A DNA stretch of 64,000 nucleotides, taken from contig NZ_BORO01000016.1 of the NCBI RefSeq assembly GCF_018333215.1, positions 17,654 through 81,653 of the forward strand, given 5' to 3'. The translations under genes were made by a program, and so were the position numbers. Below are positions 27,648 to 36,022 of this stretch, one piece after another (the first letter of the stretch is position 1; the number at the start of each line of letters is the position of its first letter). Below the pieces are notes generated by a model. That model searched no databases, had not been told where the DNA came from, and worked only from the letters and a program-made list of their open reading frames with translations. This stretch comes from Oceanobacillus sp. J11TS1. GTDB taxonomy: Bacteria > Bacillota > Bacilli > Bacillales > Amphibacillaceae.

Positions 27648-28256
27648 TTATAATTCTTCAATATTGTATTCGGAATATCCTTCATAGTAGTAACTTACAT
27701 CTATTCCTTTCATGAAAATTTCTCTATCGTTAATTTTTTCTGTCAAGGCTTGTTTCAACACATGTTTAATCTCGATATCTTTCACTGGACTGCGTTCCAT
27801 AGCCATTAGATGATCTTCTTTATCTACCTGATTCCAGTCAATAACCTTTTGGATCCCGGCCTTTAGCATTAAATCAAGCCAAATCCTAGTACTTCTACCA
27901 TTTCCCTCTCGAAATGGATGAGCGATGTTCATTTCAACATACTTTTCAATAATCTCTTCAAAAGAGTTTTGAGGCATCTTATCTATATAATCCAAGGAAT
28001 GTTTTAAGTACATAACCGGAGCAAATCGGAAATTATTCTTGGCTATATTCACGTCACGCATAACGCCGGCAAATTTATAGATATCTTCAAAGAGATATTT
28101 ATGAATTTCGCTTAAGCCTTTAAAAGTTCCTACTTCAATAGAGTCAATATCACCCGAGTCAAAGAGTCGTTTCGCTTTTTCCTTCGATATTTTTTCTTTC
28201 ATTCGGTTGAGTTCAACTTGAGTAGTTATTCCAAGTTTATTCTCAAGAATTGACAC
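27648..28256 (-). CDS. Fic-domain AMP transferase, class III-like
   Basis: A 202-residue single-domain Fic protein. The catalytic loop [12 protein letters not shown] is complete at residues 113-124 (H113, acid E118, N119-G120-R121), so it should transfer AMP or another nucleotide part to a hydroxyl on a target. Near the C-terminus S188-YYY-E192-G193 fits the (S/T)xxxE(G/N) inhibitory motif; a C-terminal position defines class III enzymes such as Neisseria NmFic, which is of similar length (about 190 residues) and is kept off by this helix. Translation starts at GTG with GGAGGAAG 9 nt upstream. No antitoxin-like small gene is adjacent, as expected when the inhibitor is built in. Confidence 0.9.
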   Translation of the reverse strand: MSILENKLGITTQVELNRMKEKISKEKAKRLFDSGDIDSIEVGTFKGLSEIHKYLFEDIYKFAGVMRDVNIAKNNFRFAPVMYLKHSLDYIDKMPQNSFEEIIEKYVEMNIAHPFREGNGRSTRIWLDLMLKAGIQKVIDWNQVDKEDHLMAMERSPVKDIEIKHVLKQALTEKINDREIFMKGIDVSYYYEGYSEYNIEEL

Positions 28257-28540
28257 GTTACCACTTCCTCCTTAATTTGTTATACAAATATCTTTTGGAA
28301 TGTAGATTTCTTAATACTGAAAATTACCTGTAGGTATTTCTAGTATACCATGATTGTTGGAATTTAAGGACGAATGGCGATTAGGAACATCGAATGGTAA
28401 ACGATAAAAACCAGAACAGTATTTCATGTATTTGCATTCGAAAGAACTATAGGTGAAATTTAAAATCAATCGCAAGGGACAAGAAATGTTACTTTCTTTA
28501 TGAAGAACAGCAAACTATGTAACATCTTCAATAAGTGATA

Positions 28541-28680
28541 AATTAATCTAGCCGTTTTAATAAAGGAGGTTTAAAATAGATAATAATAATATCCATACAA
28601 AGATCGAAAGGAGTGTCAAAGATATGAAAGTAAATTTAGAAGATGTATTGGAGGCCATTGAATTAATTTAGGCGTTTTAA
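28541..28680 (+). repeat. 20-bp imperfect direct repeat 120 bp apart
   Basis: AATTAATCTAGCCGTTTTAA at 28541-28560 and AATTAATTTAGGCGTTTTAA at 28661-28680 match at 18 of 20 positions. The second copy lies exactly where the UPF0158-like gene breaks off. Confidence 0.6.
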
Positions 28681-28795
28681 AGATAACATTTCCTATTTTG
28701 ATATAGAGGATCAATGGTTTTCTTACCGGGACAAGGAATATAAACGTATGGCCATTCGTTGGTGTGAAGATCATAATATAGAATATGTTAAATAA
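28624..28795 (+). pseudogene. remnant of a UPF0158-family gene
   Basis: It starts properly with GAAAGGAGTG and MKVNLEDVLEAIEL, then hits TAG after 15 codons. In another frame the downstream part reads FDIEDQWFSYRDKEYKRMAI then CEDHNIEYVK and stops at 28795, resembling the C-terminus of UPF0158 proteins. An internal deletion plus frameshift explains it. The following 28796-28960 holds further short open stretches with no family match, so this gap is a graveyard of lost genes. Confidence 0.55.
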
Positions 28796-28963
28796 AGGTG
28801 AACGGAAGTATGAAATCACAGCAACTGTTGCCTGATTATATTCTTGGTGAATGTTCCACGAACAGAATCATAGCGCTTTCTGAATCTTTGGTTGATTAAG
28901 TGGCCGTTTGATATTGTTACGGTAAAAGTGGAGGCATGAGATAACAAATAAGGAGGGATAACC

Positions 28964-29695
28964 ATTAACGATAAACGAATCCTGGCTATCAGCGACATAC
29001 ATGGATGTTATGACGAACTTGTTAAACTTTTAGAAATAAATCATTATAATCCAGCAGAAGACCAACTTATTTTACTTGGTGATTATATAGATAGAGGACC
29101 AAAATCGAAGCAGGCCGTTTCCTATGTCATGAAGCTTGTGGAGTATGGTGCGATTGCGATAAGAGGAAATCACGACCAGATGTTTTTAGACTTTATATAT
29201 AGTGATGATCCAATGGAAATGGAGCTATATTTAAGAAACGGCGGTCTTTCCACATTGGAAACCTATGTCGGATACGAGCACTTTCAATATGGACCTACAA
29301 AGGAAAATTTACATGCTGCCAAGCAGTTTATAACGGAAAACGAAAAAGAACATGTAGAATTCCTATCGAATCTGCCATACTACTATGAAACAGAAAATCA
29401 TCTATTTATCCATGCAGGTTTTGATCCATCATTATCAGACTGGAAGCAGACGCCTGATTACGATAAAATCTGGATTCGCCACGAATTTTTGGGCTTCGAT
29501 CATAACTATGATTTTACAGTCGTACATGGGCATTCACCCACTCAATATATTCGTGGAAACAATGATAACAGCGTATTCTTTGGAAATAAGAAAATCGGAA
29601 TCGATGGAGCTTGCGCATATGGAGGCAGGTTAAACTGTTTGGTTATTTCTGAAGATTCGTATACGACGACATATATAAATCATGGAGAAGGATAA
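28964..29695 (+). CDS. PPP-family metallophosphatase (PrpE-like), ATT start
   Basis: A 243-residue calcineurin-type phosphoesterase with all dimetal motifs: SDIHG (D11, H13), GDYIDRG (D40), GNHD (N69, H70), HAGFD and VVHGH. It would remove phosphate from phosphoproteins or split diadenosine tetraphosphate. The first ATG (29129) would remove the first two motifs. An in-frame TAA at 28949 bounds the frame, and AGGAGGG (28951-28957) lies 6 nt before ATT at 28964; no ATG, GTG or TTG lies between. Either ATT is used as a rare start, or the original ATG has mutated. Length matches the family only with this start. Confidence 0.85.
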   Translation: MNDKRILAISDIHGCYDELVKLLEINHYNPAEDQLILLGDYIDRGPKSKQAVSYVMKLVEYGAIAIRGNHDQMFLDFIYSDDPMEMELYLRNGGLSTLETYVGYEHFQYGPTKENLHAAKQFITENEKEHVEFLSNLPYYYETENHLFIHAGFDPSLSDWKQTPDYDKIWIRHEFLGFDHNYDFTVVHGHSPTQYIRGNNDNSVFFGNKKIGIDGACAYGGRLNCLVISEDSYTTTYINHGEG

Positions 29696-29766
29696 CTTGA
29701 GATAGATATTATTTTTCTAGAAACAAGTATAAATTAATAGATTGATCGATAACAAGAGGTGATATA

Positions 29767-30726
29767 ATGGCGAACATTCAGGATGTTGCTAAAGCAGCTG
29801 GTGTATCTGTCACGACGGTTTCGCGTGTATTAAATAACCATCCTTATGTAAAGAAGGAAAAGGAAGAGGCTGTCAAAAAAGCAATCATAGAAACCGGTTA
29901 TATTCCCAATATTAATGCAGTCAATTTAAAAAAAGGAAAGACACACTTAGTAGGTGTTGTTTTGCCATTTTTAGACCATCCATATTTTTCGCAGTTAGTT
30001 CAAGGGGTTTCGCAAGCTGCTTCAGTTCACCAGTATAAATTAGTGCTCTATCAGACTGGATATCACGAGGAGCAGGAAATGGAAGCTTTGGAAATGTTAA
30101 AGTTAAAACAAATTGACAGTCTGATCATCTGTTCCAGAAAGATATCTCTAGATAAGGTTGCACATTATCGCGAGTATGGAAAAATTGTTCTTTTTGAAAA
30201 TGGGGAGAAGATGCCGTTAAGTTATACATTTGTGGACCATTATGCATGCTTTATGAAGGCTCTGGAGTATCTTTATGAGCGGGGGCACCGGGAAATTGGA
30301 TTTTCTATTAATCGCTTAGAGGGAACAAATGGCAGACAGCGTGAACAGGCTTATCGCGATTTTCTAAAATTAAAAGAACTGCCTTATAACGAAAATTATA
30401 TCTTTAAAAATTGCCTCTACATAGAAGATGGGGAACGTATTTTAAAAGAAATTTCTATATCATGGAAGCGACCGACAGCTATACTAGCTACAAGTGACCA
30501 GGTAGCGGCCGGAATAATTACCTCCAGTTCCAAATATCAATTCAAGATACCGGATGATTTAGCAGTTATTGGCTTCGATAATCAACCGATAGCTCGTGCA
30601 ATGAATATTACTACAGTTAATATACCTTTATATTCCATTGGACAGCTTCTGTTTGAACAGGCTATATCTGATCATGTTTCTTATAAAGAAGTTACTGCTG
30701 AATTAATTGTAAGATCGACAGTTTGA
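29767..30726 (+). CDS. LacI-family transcriptional regulator
   Basis: A 319-residue repressor: N-terminal helix-turn-helix IQDVAKAAGVSVTTVSRVLN (residues 3-22), hinge helix AVNLKKGKTHLVGVV near 57-70, then a periplasmic-binding-protein-like effector domain ending with VIGFDNQPIARAMNITTVN. AAGAGGTGAT lies 5 nt upstream. It has no adjacent sugar genes: the neighbours are a phosphatase and a repeat array, so its target and ligand are unknown. Confidence 0.93.
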   Translation: MANIQDVAKAAGVSVTTVSRVLNNHPYVKKEKEEAVKKAIIETGYIPNINAVNLKKGKTHLVGVVLPFLDHPYFSQLVQGVSQAASVHQYKLVLYQTGYHEEQEMEALEMLKLKQIDSLIICSRKISLDKVAHYREYGKIVLFENGEKMPLSYTFVDHYACFMKALEYLYERGHREIGFSINRLEGTNGRQREQAYRDFLKLKELPYNENYIFKNCLYIEDGERILKEISISWKRPTAILATSDQVAAGIITSSSKYQFKIPDDLAVIGFDNQPIARAMNITTVNIPLYSIGQLLFEQAISDHVSYKEVTAELIVRSTV

Positions 30727-31010
30727 AAAAATATCTCATGAACGAGGAACAAGATTATTGTTGCAGCTTTTATTTAGGTGAGAAGTCCATCTATGTCATG
30801 ATGATAAAAGCAACCCGGGGTTAGCAAGGGATACCGAATCCCATATGATCATGCCTTCTACAGTTACACTCATACCAGGTTTCAATCCTATACTAATTAA
30901 CCTGCCGGGCTGCTTTCTATTTCGAGTGTACTTGCTGATATCGTTTTCAGGTCAAGCACTTTTTAATCTTTTTAGGTTAAAAAGGTATTGAAAAAGACTA
31001 GTCCAGGCTT
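30727..31010. other. intergenic region with no recognised feature
   Basis: About 280 bp after the LacI gene before repeat array 2. I see no gene, riboswitch or clear terminator here. Confidence 0.4.
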
Positions 31011-31222
31011 GAGCCGCTCGGGAAAAGGCTTGAGCGCTCCGATTCAGGTTCGCTCGAAAAATAGAAAAAGCGCTCCAATCCAGGTTCAACTCGCTCGAAA
31101 AAAGCTAACGCGCTCCAATCGAAGTTCAGGCCGCTCGAAAAAAAGCCAATGCGCTCGGATCGAAGCTCAATCCGCTCGGAAAAAAGCCAACGCGCTCCGC
31201 CCCAAGCCACACCCGCTCAAAA
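31011..31222. repeat. array 2 of the 20/21-bp CGCTC-core repeat
   Basis: Five larger units of 36 to 41 bp, each with GCGCTCC (or GCGCTCG) followed after 20-21 bp by CGCTCGAAAAA. Both strands stay open by chance because the unit is low in stops; I do not call these frames genes. Confidence 0.85.
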
Positions 31223-31231
31223 TTTAAGCAT

Positions 31232-31268
31232 TAAAAAAACAGCCCTCCATTATCTGGAAGGCTGTTTA
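31232..31268 (-). terminator. terminator overlapping the end of the PAP2 gene
   Basis: On the minus strand AAACAGCCTTCC pairs with GGAGGGCTGTTT (one G-T pair) and is followed by seven T. The PAP2 stop codon (31252-31250) lies in its loop, so the left arm encodes the last codons. Confidence 0.9.
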
Positions 31269-31921
31269 AGGAATTTGCGAAGTGGCTGCCGAACGAGTGA
31301 GTAGACGCCGATGGAAATGAATACCGCTGCTGAGCCATATAAAAATCCTGCAAGCACATCGGTTGGGAAATGTACACCCAAATAAATTCTTGTAATCAAT
31401 ATAAAGCCAATCCACGCAACAGTGATAAAGCCTATAACCACCTTTTTCCAAATTTGTGCAGTAGAAAGGATAAGTACCAGGCCGATAAATCCATAAAAAA
31501 TTGTTGTTGCAGTGGCGTGACCACTTGGAAAGCTTTCATTTGTTTTTTCAATCAGCTGTAGAAACGCCGGACGTTCTCGATCAAAGACTTTCTTTAAAAC
31601 CTTTCCGCCGATTGCTGCACAAAATAGGATGGTACCGCCAAACCATAATCCTTCCGCAAACTTTCGCTTGAAAAATAGCACAATCGCAATAATTATCGTT
31701 AAGACAATAACCAGCTCCATGCTCCCAAGCTCTGTAATTTTCATAATAAAGGATGTTTTCCCCTCAGATATAGAACCTTGAATTCGTTCAATCCATGCTA
31801 AATCAAATGATCTAATCCAGTTGCTGTCAAAATAAACTCCCCATGCAATAACGCCAAATAAAATTAAAAATACTGTTCCTATAATCAATAAAGGCATCGG
31901 CGATATTCTTTGCGTTTTCAA
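31250..31921 (-). CDS. PAP2-family membrane phosphatase
   Basis: A 223-residue six-helix enzyme with the three acid-phosphatase motifs: KKVFDRERP, FPSGHATAT and TRIYLGVHFPTD, containing the catalytic His pair on the outer face. Family members remove phosphate from phosphatidate, phosphatidylglycerophosphate or undecaprenyl pyrophosphate. The start is taken as TTG at 31921 (K-T-Q-R-I-S-P follows), because AAGAGGG lies 9 nt before it; an ATG 33 codons further upstream has no binding site and would add an unlikely hydrophilic tail. Confidence 0.85.
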   Translation of the reverse strand: MKTQRISPMPLLIIGTVFLILFGVIAWGVYFDSNWIRSFDLAWIERIQGSISEGKTSFIMKITELGSMELVIVLTIIIAIVLFFKRKFAEGLWFGGTILFCAAIGGKVLKKVFDRERPAFLQLIEKTNESFPSGHATATTIFYGFIGLVLILSTAQIWKKVVIGFITVAWIGFILITRIYLGVHFPTDVLAGFLYGSAAVFISIGVYSLVRQPLRKFLKQPSR

Positions 31922-32116
31922 TATAATAACCCTCTTTCTTTCATCAGTGTTCCTTCTATCTTCTATAAGATTTCGAACTTTATTGTACCTAATATTATAT
32001 TTTTTTGCATGGATAAGCAAAAAAATATAGTCTAATAGAATTTAGCACGTTTACTTTTTTATTTAAAGGGGAAAAGAAAAGTAATTTGTAATTACTTTTG
32101 CAAGGGGGAAAATAGA

Positions 32117-33130
32117 ATGGAACAAGAACAATTAATACTAAAAGAGCGTCCAGATGGATTGCCAAATAAGGATACATTTCAATTTAAAAAAGTGGAAGTT
32201 GCTGAACCAGCGGAGGATGAGGTTTTACTTAAAACGTTGTATGTTTCTGTAGATCCATATATGCGAGGGAGAATGTCTGATGCACCTTCTTATGCACAGC
32301 CTTTTGAGGTGGGAAAGCCTCTAAACGGAGGTACTGTCAGTCAGGTGATAAAGTCAAATAGTGACAGATTTCATACAGGTGATTTAGTGACAGGAGCGCT
32401 TGATTTTCAGGAATATAATGTCGTTAAAGCAGATAAAGTACGAAAGGTGAGCGCAAAGGGAGTGTCTCCTAGCAATGCACTCAGTGTACTAGGGATGCCT
32501 GCTCTGACTGCATATTTTGGAATGATGCATATTGGTGAGCCTAAAAAAGGAGAAACGGTTGTTGTGTCAGGAGCAGCAGGGGCAGTAGGGCAAATTGCAG
32601 GACAATTAGCGAAAAAGGCTGGCGCTCGTGTCGTTGGCATTGTTGGATCAGAGAAAAAAGCAACGTATATTACAGAGACACTTGGCTATGATGCTGTAGT
32701 TGAATATAAAAAAGGAAATGTCAGCAAGCAGCTAAGAGAAGCGTGTCCAGATGGAATCGATGTTTATTATGAAAATGTTGGCGGTGATATTTCAGATGCT
32801 GTCTGGCCTTTATTAAATACCTTTGCCCGTGTACCCGTGTGTGGTGCCATTTCTTCCTATAATTTAAAGGAGGGAGAGAAAGATATAGGCCTGCGAGTTC
32901 AGCAATTTCTTATTAAATCACGTGTCAAAATGCAAGGCTTTCTTGTAGGTGATTTTGCAGAACATAATAAGGAAGCATTTGAAGCATTGGAGAAAGCTGT
33001 TTCTAATGGAGAATTAAAATTTGAAGAGACAATTCATGAAGGATTTCATGCAATTCCAGATGCATTTCTAGGCTTGTTTTCTGGTGAGAATATTGGTAAA
33101 CAGCTTGTGAAAGTTGCTGATGAGGAATAA
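32117..33130 (+). CDS. NADP-dependent oxidoreductase, YfmJ/leukotriene-B4-dehydrogenase type
   Basis: A 337-residue zinc-free MDR reductase with the subfamily motif YVSVDPYMRGRM near residue 46-57 and the NADPH loop SGAAGAVGQIAGQLAKKAG near 150-168, then YYENVGGDI typical of 15-oxoprostaglandin/curcumin reductases. It reduces the C=C bond of alpha,beta-unsaturated carbonyls. AAGGGGG lies upstream of the ATG at 32117. Single-gene unit. Confidence 0.92.
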   Translation: MEQEQLILKERPDGLPNKDTFQFKKVEVAEPAEDEVLLKTLYVSVDPYMRGRMSDAPSYAQPFEVGKPLNGGTVSQVIKSNSDRFHTGDLVTGALDFQEYNVVKADKVRKVSAKGVSPSNALSVLGMPALTAYFGMMHIGEPKKGETVVVSGAAGAVGQIAGQLAKKAGARVVGIVGSEKKATYITETLGYDAVVEYKKGNVSKQLREACPDGIDVYYENVGGDISDAVWPLLNTFARVPVCGAISSYNLKEGEKDIGLRVQQFLIKSRVKMQGFLVGDFAEHNKEAFEALEKAVSNGELKFEETIHEGFHAIPDAFLGLFSGENIGKQLVKVADEE

Positions 33131-33142
33131 ATAATAGGAAAG

Positions 33143-33189
33143 AAAGCCGCTTGATTCAATTGATATTTCTTGAATGAGCGGCTTTTAGT
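33143..33189 (+). terminator. terminator of the YfmJ-like gene
   Basis: AAGCCGCTTGATTCA pairs with TGAATGAGCGGCTT (one looped base) followed by TTAG. Confidence 0.8.
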
Positions 33190-33321
33190 CTGATGTCTAA
33201 TTCAATAGTGTTTGGTCTTAAAAAGCAATCGGAACCTGGAATGTGATCCAGTATTTGTTCTGTTATATTTGAACAGAAAGTGATTTTATATGAAACGGTG
33301 AGTAGTTTTCATTTTATCCTT

Positions 33322-34350
33322 TTAAATCATAAAATAAGCAACAATGGAAAGGAAAACAGAAGTAATTGCGACAGCGAGCAACGGTTTCAGAGCTCTGCTA
33401 CGTAAATCTTTAAGACTAACGTTTAGTCCCAGGCCAACCATAGCAGCTGTTAGAATCCATGTTGTTGCAGAAGAAATCCCTTCCATAAAGTTAGCTGAGA
33501 CAGGAATTACCTTACCGAGCACATAACTGCCGATAATACTCATCAAAATAAAACCAAGTAAAAACCACGGAAAGTCAACTTTATTTTGTGTTTGTTCCCC
33601 TTTATTTTTTCGCTTTATAAAATAGATAAGGATAAAGCAGAGGGGGACCAGTAAAAATACCCGTCCTAGCTTTGCAAGCAGGGCAACAGCTAATGCATCT
33701 TCACCAGCTGGTTCTGCTGCAATGGCAACATGAGCAAGTTCATGTAAGCTGATTCCCGACCATATTCCGTATTCCATTGACGTTAAAGGTAAATAGGAGT
33801 TTACGATGGTATATCCAATCGCAAAAACCGTACCCAACATTGCGATAATCCCAACGCTTATTGCTGTGTCTTCATCCTTCGTTTTGATGATGGGTGCAAC
33901 GGCAGCGATTGCTGCAGCGCCACAGACACCGGTTCCTACTCCAAGTAAAAGTGAAATGTTTTTATCTGCTTTGGTTAATTTGGCTAGCCCCATCATAATA
34001 CCAATCGCAAACAGAATAACGAAAACATCACGTACAAGCAGTCCCAGACCGTCATGAAACACGGTGTGGATATTGAGTTTTAATCCATATAAAATGATGG
34101 CGAAACGGAGAAGCTTTTTGGTTGAAAAGGTGATGCCCAGACGCAGTGCTTCTGGATATCCAAAAATTTGCCGATAAACCACCGCGATGATAATGGCACA
34201 GGCTAATTGCCCGATAGGTTGAAACCCTGGCACCATGGCTAATAAGTACCCCAATAATGCAATAAAAAAAGTAAATGCAATTCCAGCAATCCATCTTTCC
34301 CAAGCAATGAGATATTGTCTGCTTTTCCCGTGCGATGCTTGTTCAGTCAT
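33322..34350 (-). CDS. YeiH-family putative sulfate exporter
   Basis: A 342-residue protein with about 10 membrane helices and family landmarks LGVGTGVCGAAAIAAVAP near residue 115-135 and ISLHELAHVAIAAEPAG near 200-215. YeiH (UPF0324) proteins are described as putative sulfate exporters and are usually divergent from a LysR regulator. The start at 34350 (MTEQASHGK) has AGGAGGTG 8 nt upstream. Here the expected divergent LysR gene survives only as a 5' fragment (34472). Confidence 0.88.
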   Translation of the reverse strand: MTEQASHGKSRQYLIAWERWIAGIAFTFFIALLGYLLAMVPGFQPIGQLACAIIIAVVYRQIFGYPEALRLGITFSTKKLLRFAIILYGLKLNIHTVFHDGLGLLVRDVFVILFAIGIMMGLAKLTKADKNISLLLGVGTGVCGAAAIAAVAPIIKTKDEDTAISVGIIAMLGTVFAIGYTIVNSYLPLTSMEYGIWSGISLHELAHVAIAAEPAGEDALAVALLAKLGRVFLLVPLCFILIYFIKRKNKGEQTQNKVDFPWFLLGFILMSIIGSYVLGKVIPVSANFMEGISSATTWILTAAMVGLGLNVSLKDLRSRALKPLLAVAITSVFLSIVAYFMI

Positions 34351-34471
34351 GACAGCACCTCCTATGAATAGCATAGTCGATACAAATGTATAAGGAAAAT
34401 AATTTATTATAATAGTGATGATAAGCAATATATTATGATAGGAAATGCTTAAAAAGAAACAGGCTAAGAAA

Positions 34472-34519
34472 ATGGATATCCAGTTACAATTATTTATAAC
34501 GGTTGCCGAAAAGCAGCTT
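34472..34519 (+). pseudogene. 5' fragment of a LysR-family regulator
   Basis: MDIQLQLFITVAEKQ is the normal opening of a LysR helix-turn-helix domain, divergent from yeiH as expected for its regulator. After about 15-16 codons the sequence turns into the CGCTC repeat array and the frame stops at 34601. No further LysR sequence is found beyond the array. The regulator has been lost by truncation at the array. Confidence 0.7.
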
Positions 34520-34543
34520 GCTTCCCCATGGAGTACGGGCGGC

Positions 34544-34740
34544 GCGCTCCGATCCAGGTTGAATGCGCTCGAAAAAAGAGTAGAGCGCTCCGATCCAGGT
34601 TGAATGCGCTCGAAAAAAGGAATCCGCGCTCCAACCTAGGTTGAACGCGCTCGAAAAAAGAGTAAAGCGCTCCAGCCCAGGCTAAAAGCGCTCGAAAATG
34701 GAATCCGCGTCCGATCCAAGCTGATCTAGCTCGAAACAAG
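34544..34740. repeat. array 3 of the CGCTC-core repeat, 41-bp units
   Basis: Units starting at 34544, 34585, 34626 and 34667 are 41 bp apart, with GCGCTCC at position 1 and GCGCTCG at position 22. The first two differ only in their last few bases. A fifth, decayed unit (GCGTCC...TAGCTCG) follows. Confidence 0.92.
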
Positions 34741-34881
34741 TCAAACCCCCAGCTTCCAACTCACACTCCAAGAAAAATTCCCAATAGCCGCCTCTTTTTC
34801 TCCTGAATAATTAACTTTTTAATTAAATATTACGAGGATCTTAATCGTAAATTTTATGAAAATACAATAAAAACTAAGTAG

Positions 34882-34951
34882 TTGACAAAAAACCAATGGG
34901 TCACGTACAATGTACACTTGACTATAAAGTTCTTCACTGACTTGTTGGTCA
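34882..34951 (+). promoter_or_regulatory. TetR/DHA2 operon promoter with candidate operators
   Basis: TTGACA (34882-34887), 18-bp spacer, TACAAT (34906-34911). The -10 box is embedded in the palindrome GTACAATGTAC (34905-34915). A second, weaker dyad TGACTTGTTGGTCA lies at 34938-34951. Both are plausible sites for the TetR protein encoded next. Confidence 0.6.
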
Positions 34952-35047
34952 TACAGATAGGGGAAATTCGTTAGTCCATATCCAGGAAGAAAAGAGCGTT
35001 TCTCAAAGGGAAATCCAAGAATTAACCTTGTATAAAGGAGGAAAAGC

Positions 35048-35935
35048 ATGGATAAGAAAGAAGAAATTATGCAGTCAGCGATCTATCTTTTTTCTAAAAA
35101 AGGGTATCTAGCCACATCGGTCCAGGAAATTGCAAATGAATGCAGGATCTCAAAGGGGACATTATATAATTTTTTTGATTCTAAAGAAGAATTATTAATT
35201 CAAGTTATCCAGCACAATTATAGAAAAATGTTGCAGCAGGCTGCGAATCTTAATCTTGATTCATCTTTGCCGCCAAAAGAAAGGTTGATTCAGAAAATTG
35301 TTGTCCAGTTTGATGGCGTACGTGAAAATAAGGATTATATGAATATGTTACTCAGGGTTTTACCACCTCATGATAATCCCCAAATTTCATTACTTATGAA
35401 CAGAATTCGGATTACTATGATGAATTGGTATAAAGATTGCCTGATTGAGGCGTATGGAAAGAAAGTAGAACCATATATTTGGGATCTTGCTCTTATGTTT
35501 CAAGGAACGTTGAAGGAATATACACTGTTGATTTTCCGTGATCATAAAGATATCGATTTCAGGAGTGTTGCCCGTTTTGTCGTTGAACAGTTCGATAGGA
35601 TGGTTCATAATGCGGCAGACGTAGAGCCTGTTTTGACTTCTTGGGAGATGGAAGACTACGAGGCTTTGAAAGCAAATTTAGAACCGAAGACTCCGGAAGA
35701 ACAAATCAATCAATTTTTGGAAGAACTCGAGGAAAAAGTGAAAAAATCAGCTTTGCATGAAGAGGCGAAGAATGAATCGATTTTAGCCATTGAATCTTTT
35801 CGAAACGAGATGCATGAAAAGAAACCAAGAAAGTTTTTGATAAAGTCCTTGCTGCTATTTTTTGCTGAAATCGAAGAATGCAAACCGCTAGTAAAGCGAA
35901 TGGAAGTATTATTAAAAACGTTACAGATCACATAA
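35048..35935 (+). CDS. TetR-family regulator
   Basis: A 295-residue TetR protein, longer than the usual 190-220. The DNA-binding domain is residues 1-50 (YLFSKKGYLATSVQEIANEC, then SKGTLYNFFDSKEELL); residues 205-295 are an extra charged helical region (QFLEELEEKVKKSALHEE). AAAGGAGGAAAAGC precedes the ATG. The efflux gene starts 87 bp downstream on the same strand, so it probably represses this two-gene operon and releases it on binding an exported compound. Confidence 0.9.
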   Translation: MDKKEEIMQSAIYLFSKKGYLATSVQEIANECRISKGTLYNFFDSKEELLIQVIQHNYRKMLQQAANLNLDSSLPPKERLIQKIVVQFDGVRENKDYMNMLLRVLPPHDNPQISLLMNRIRITMMNWYKDCLIEAYGKKVEPYIWDLALMFQGTLKEYTLLIFRDHKDIDFRSVARFVVEQFDRMVHNAADVEPVLTSWEMEDYEALKANLEPKTPEEQINQFLEELEEKVKKSALHEEAKNESILAIESFRNEMHEKKPRKFLIKSLLLFFAEIEECKPLVKRMEVLLKTLQIT

Positions 35936-36022
35936 AAGGATTCGGGCAGGGAATAGAAAGAAATACACAGTCTGTCAAAAAAACAACAGAATTATACGAG
36001 AAATAGGAGATGAATATAGACG

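Noticed and set aside
28810-28899. 29-codon ORF (MKSQQLLPDY...) after the UPF0158 remnant
   Set aside because: It has a start and a weak binding site but no recognisable family and lies in clearly decayed DNA; too short to support.
30988-31227. Open frames of 70-80 codons on both strands over array 2, and a similar one over array 3 (34494-34739)
   Set aside because: They arise from the stop-poor repeat unit, encode low-complexity Ser/Arg or Phe/Glu strings, lack ribosome binding sites and appear on opposite strands at once.
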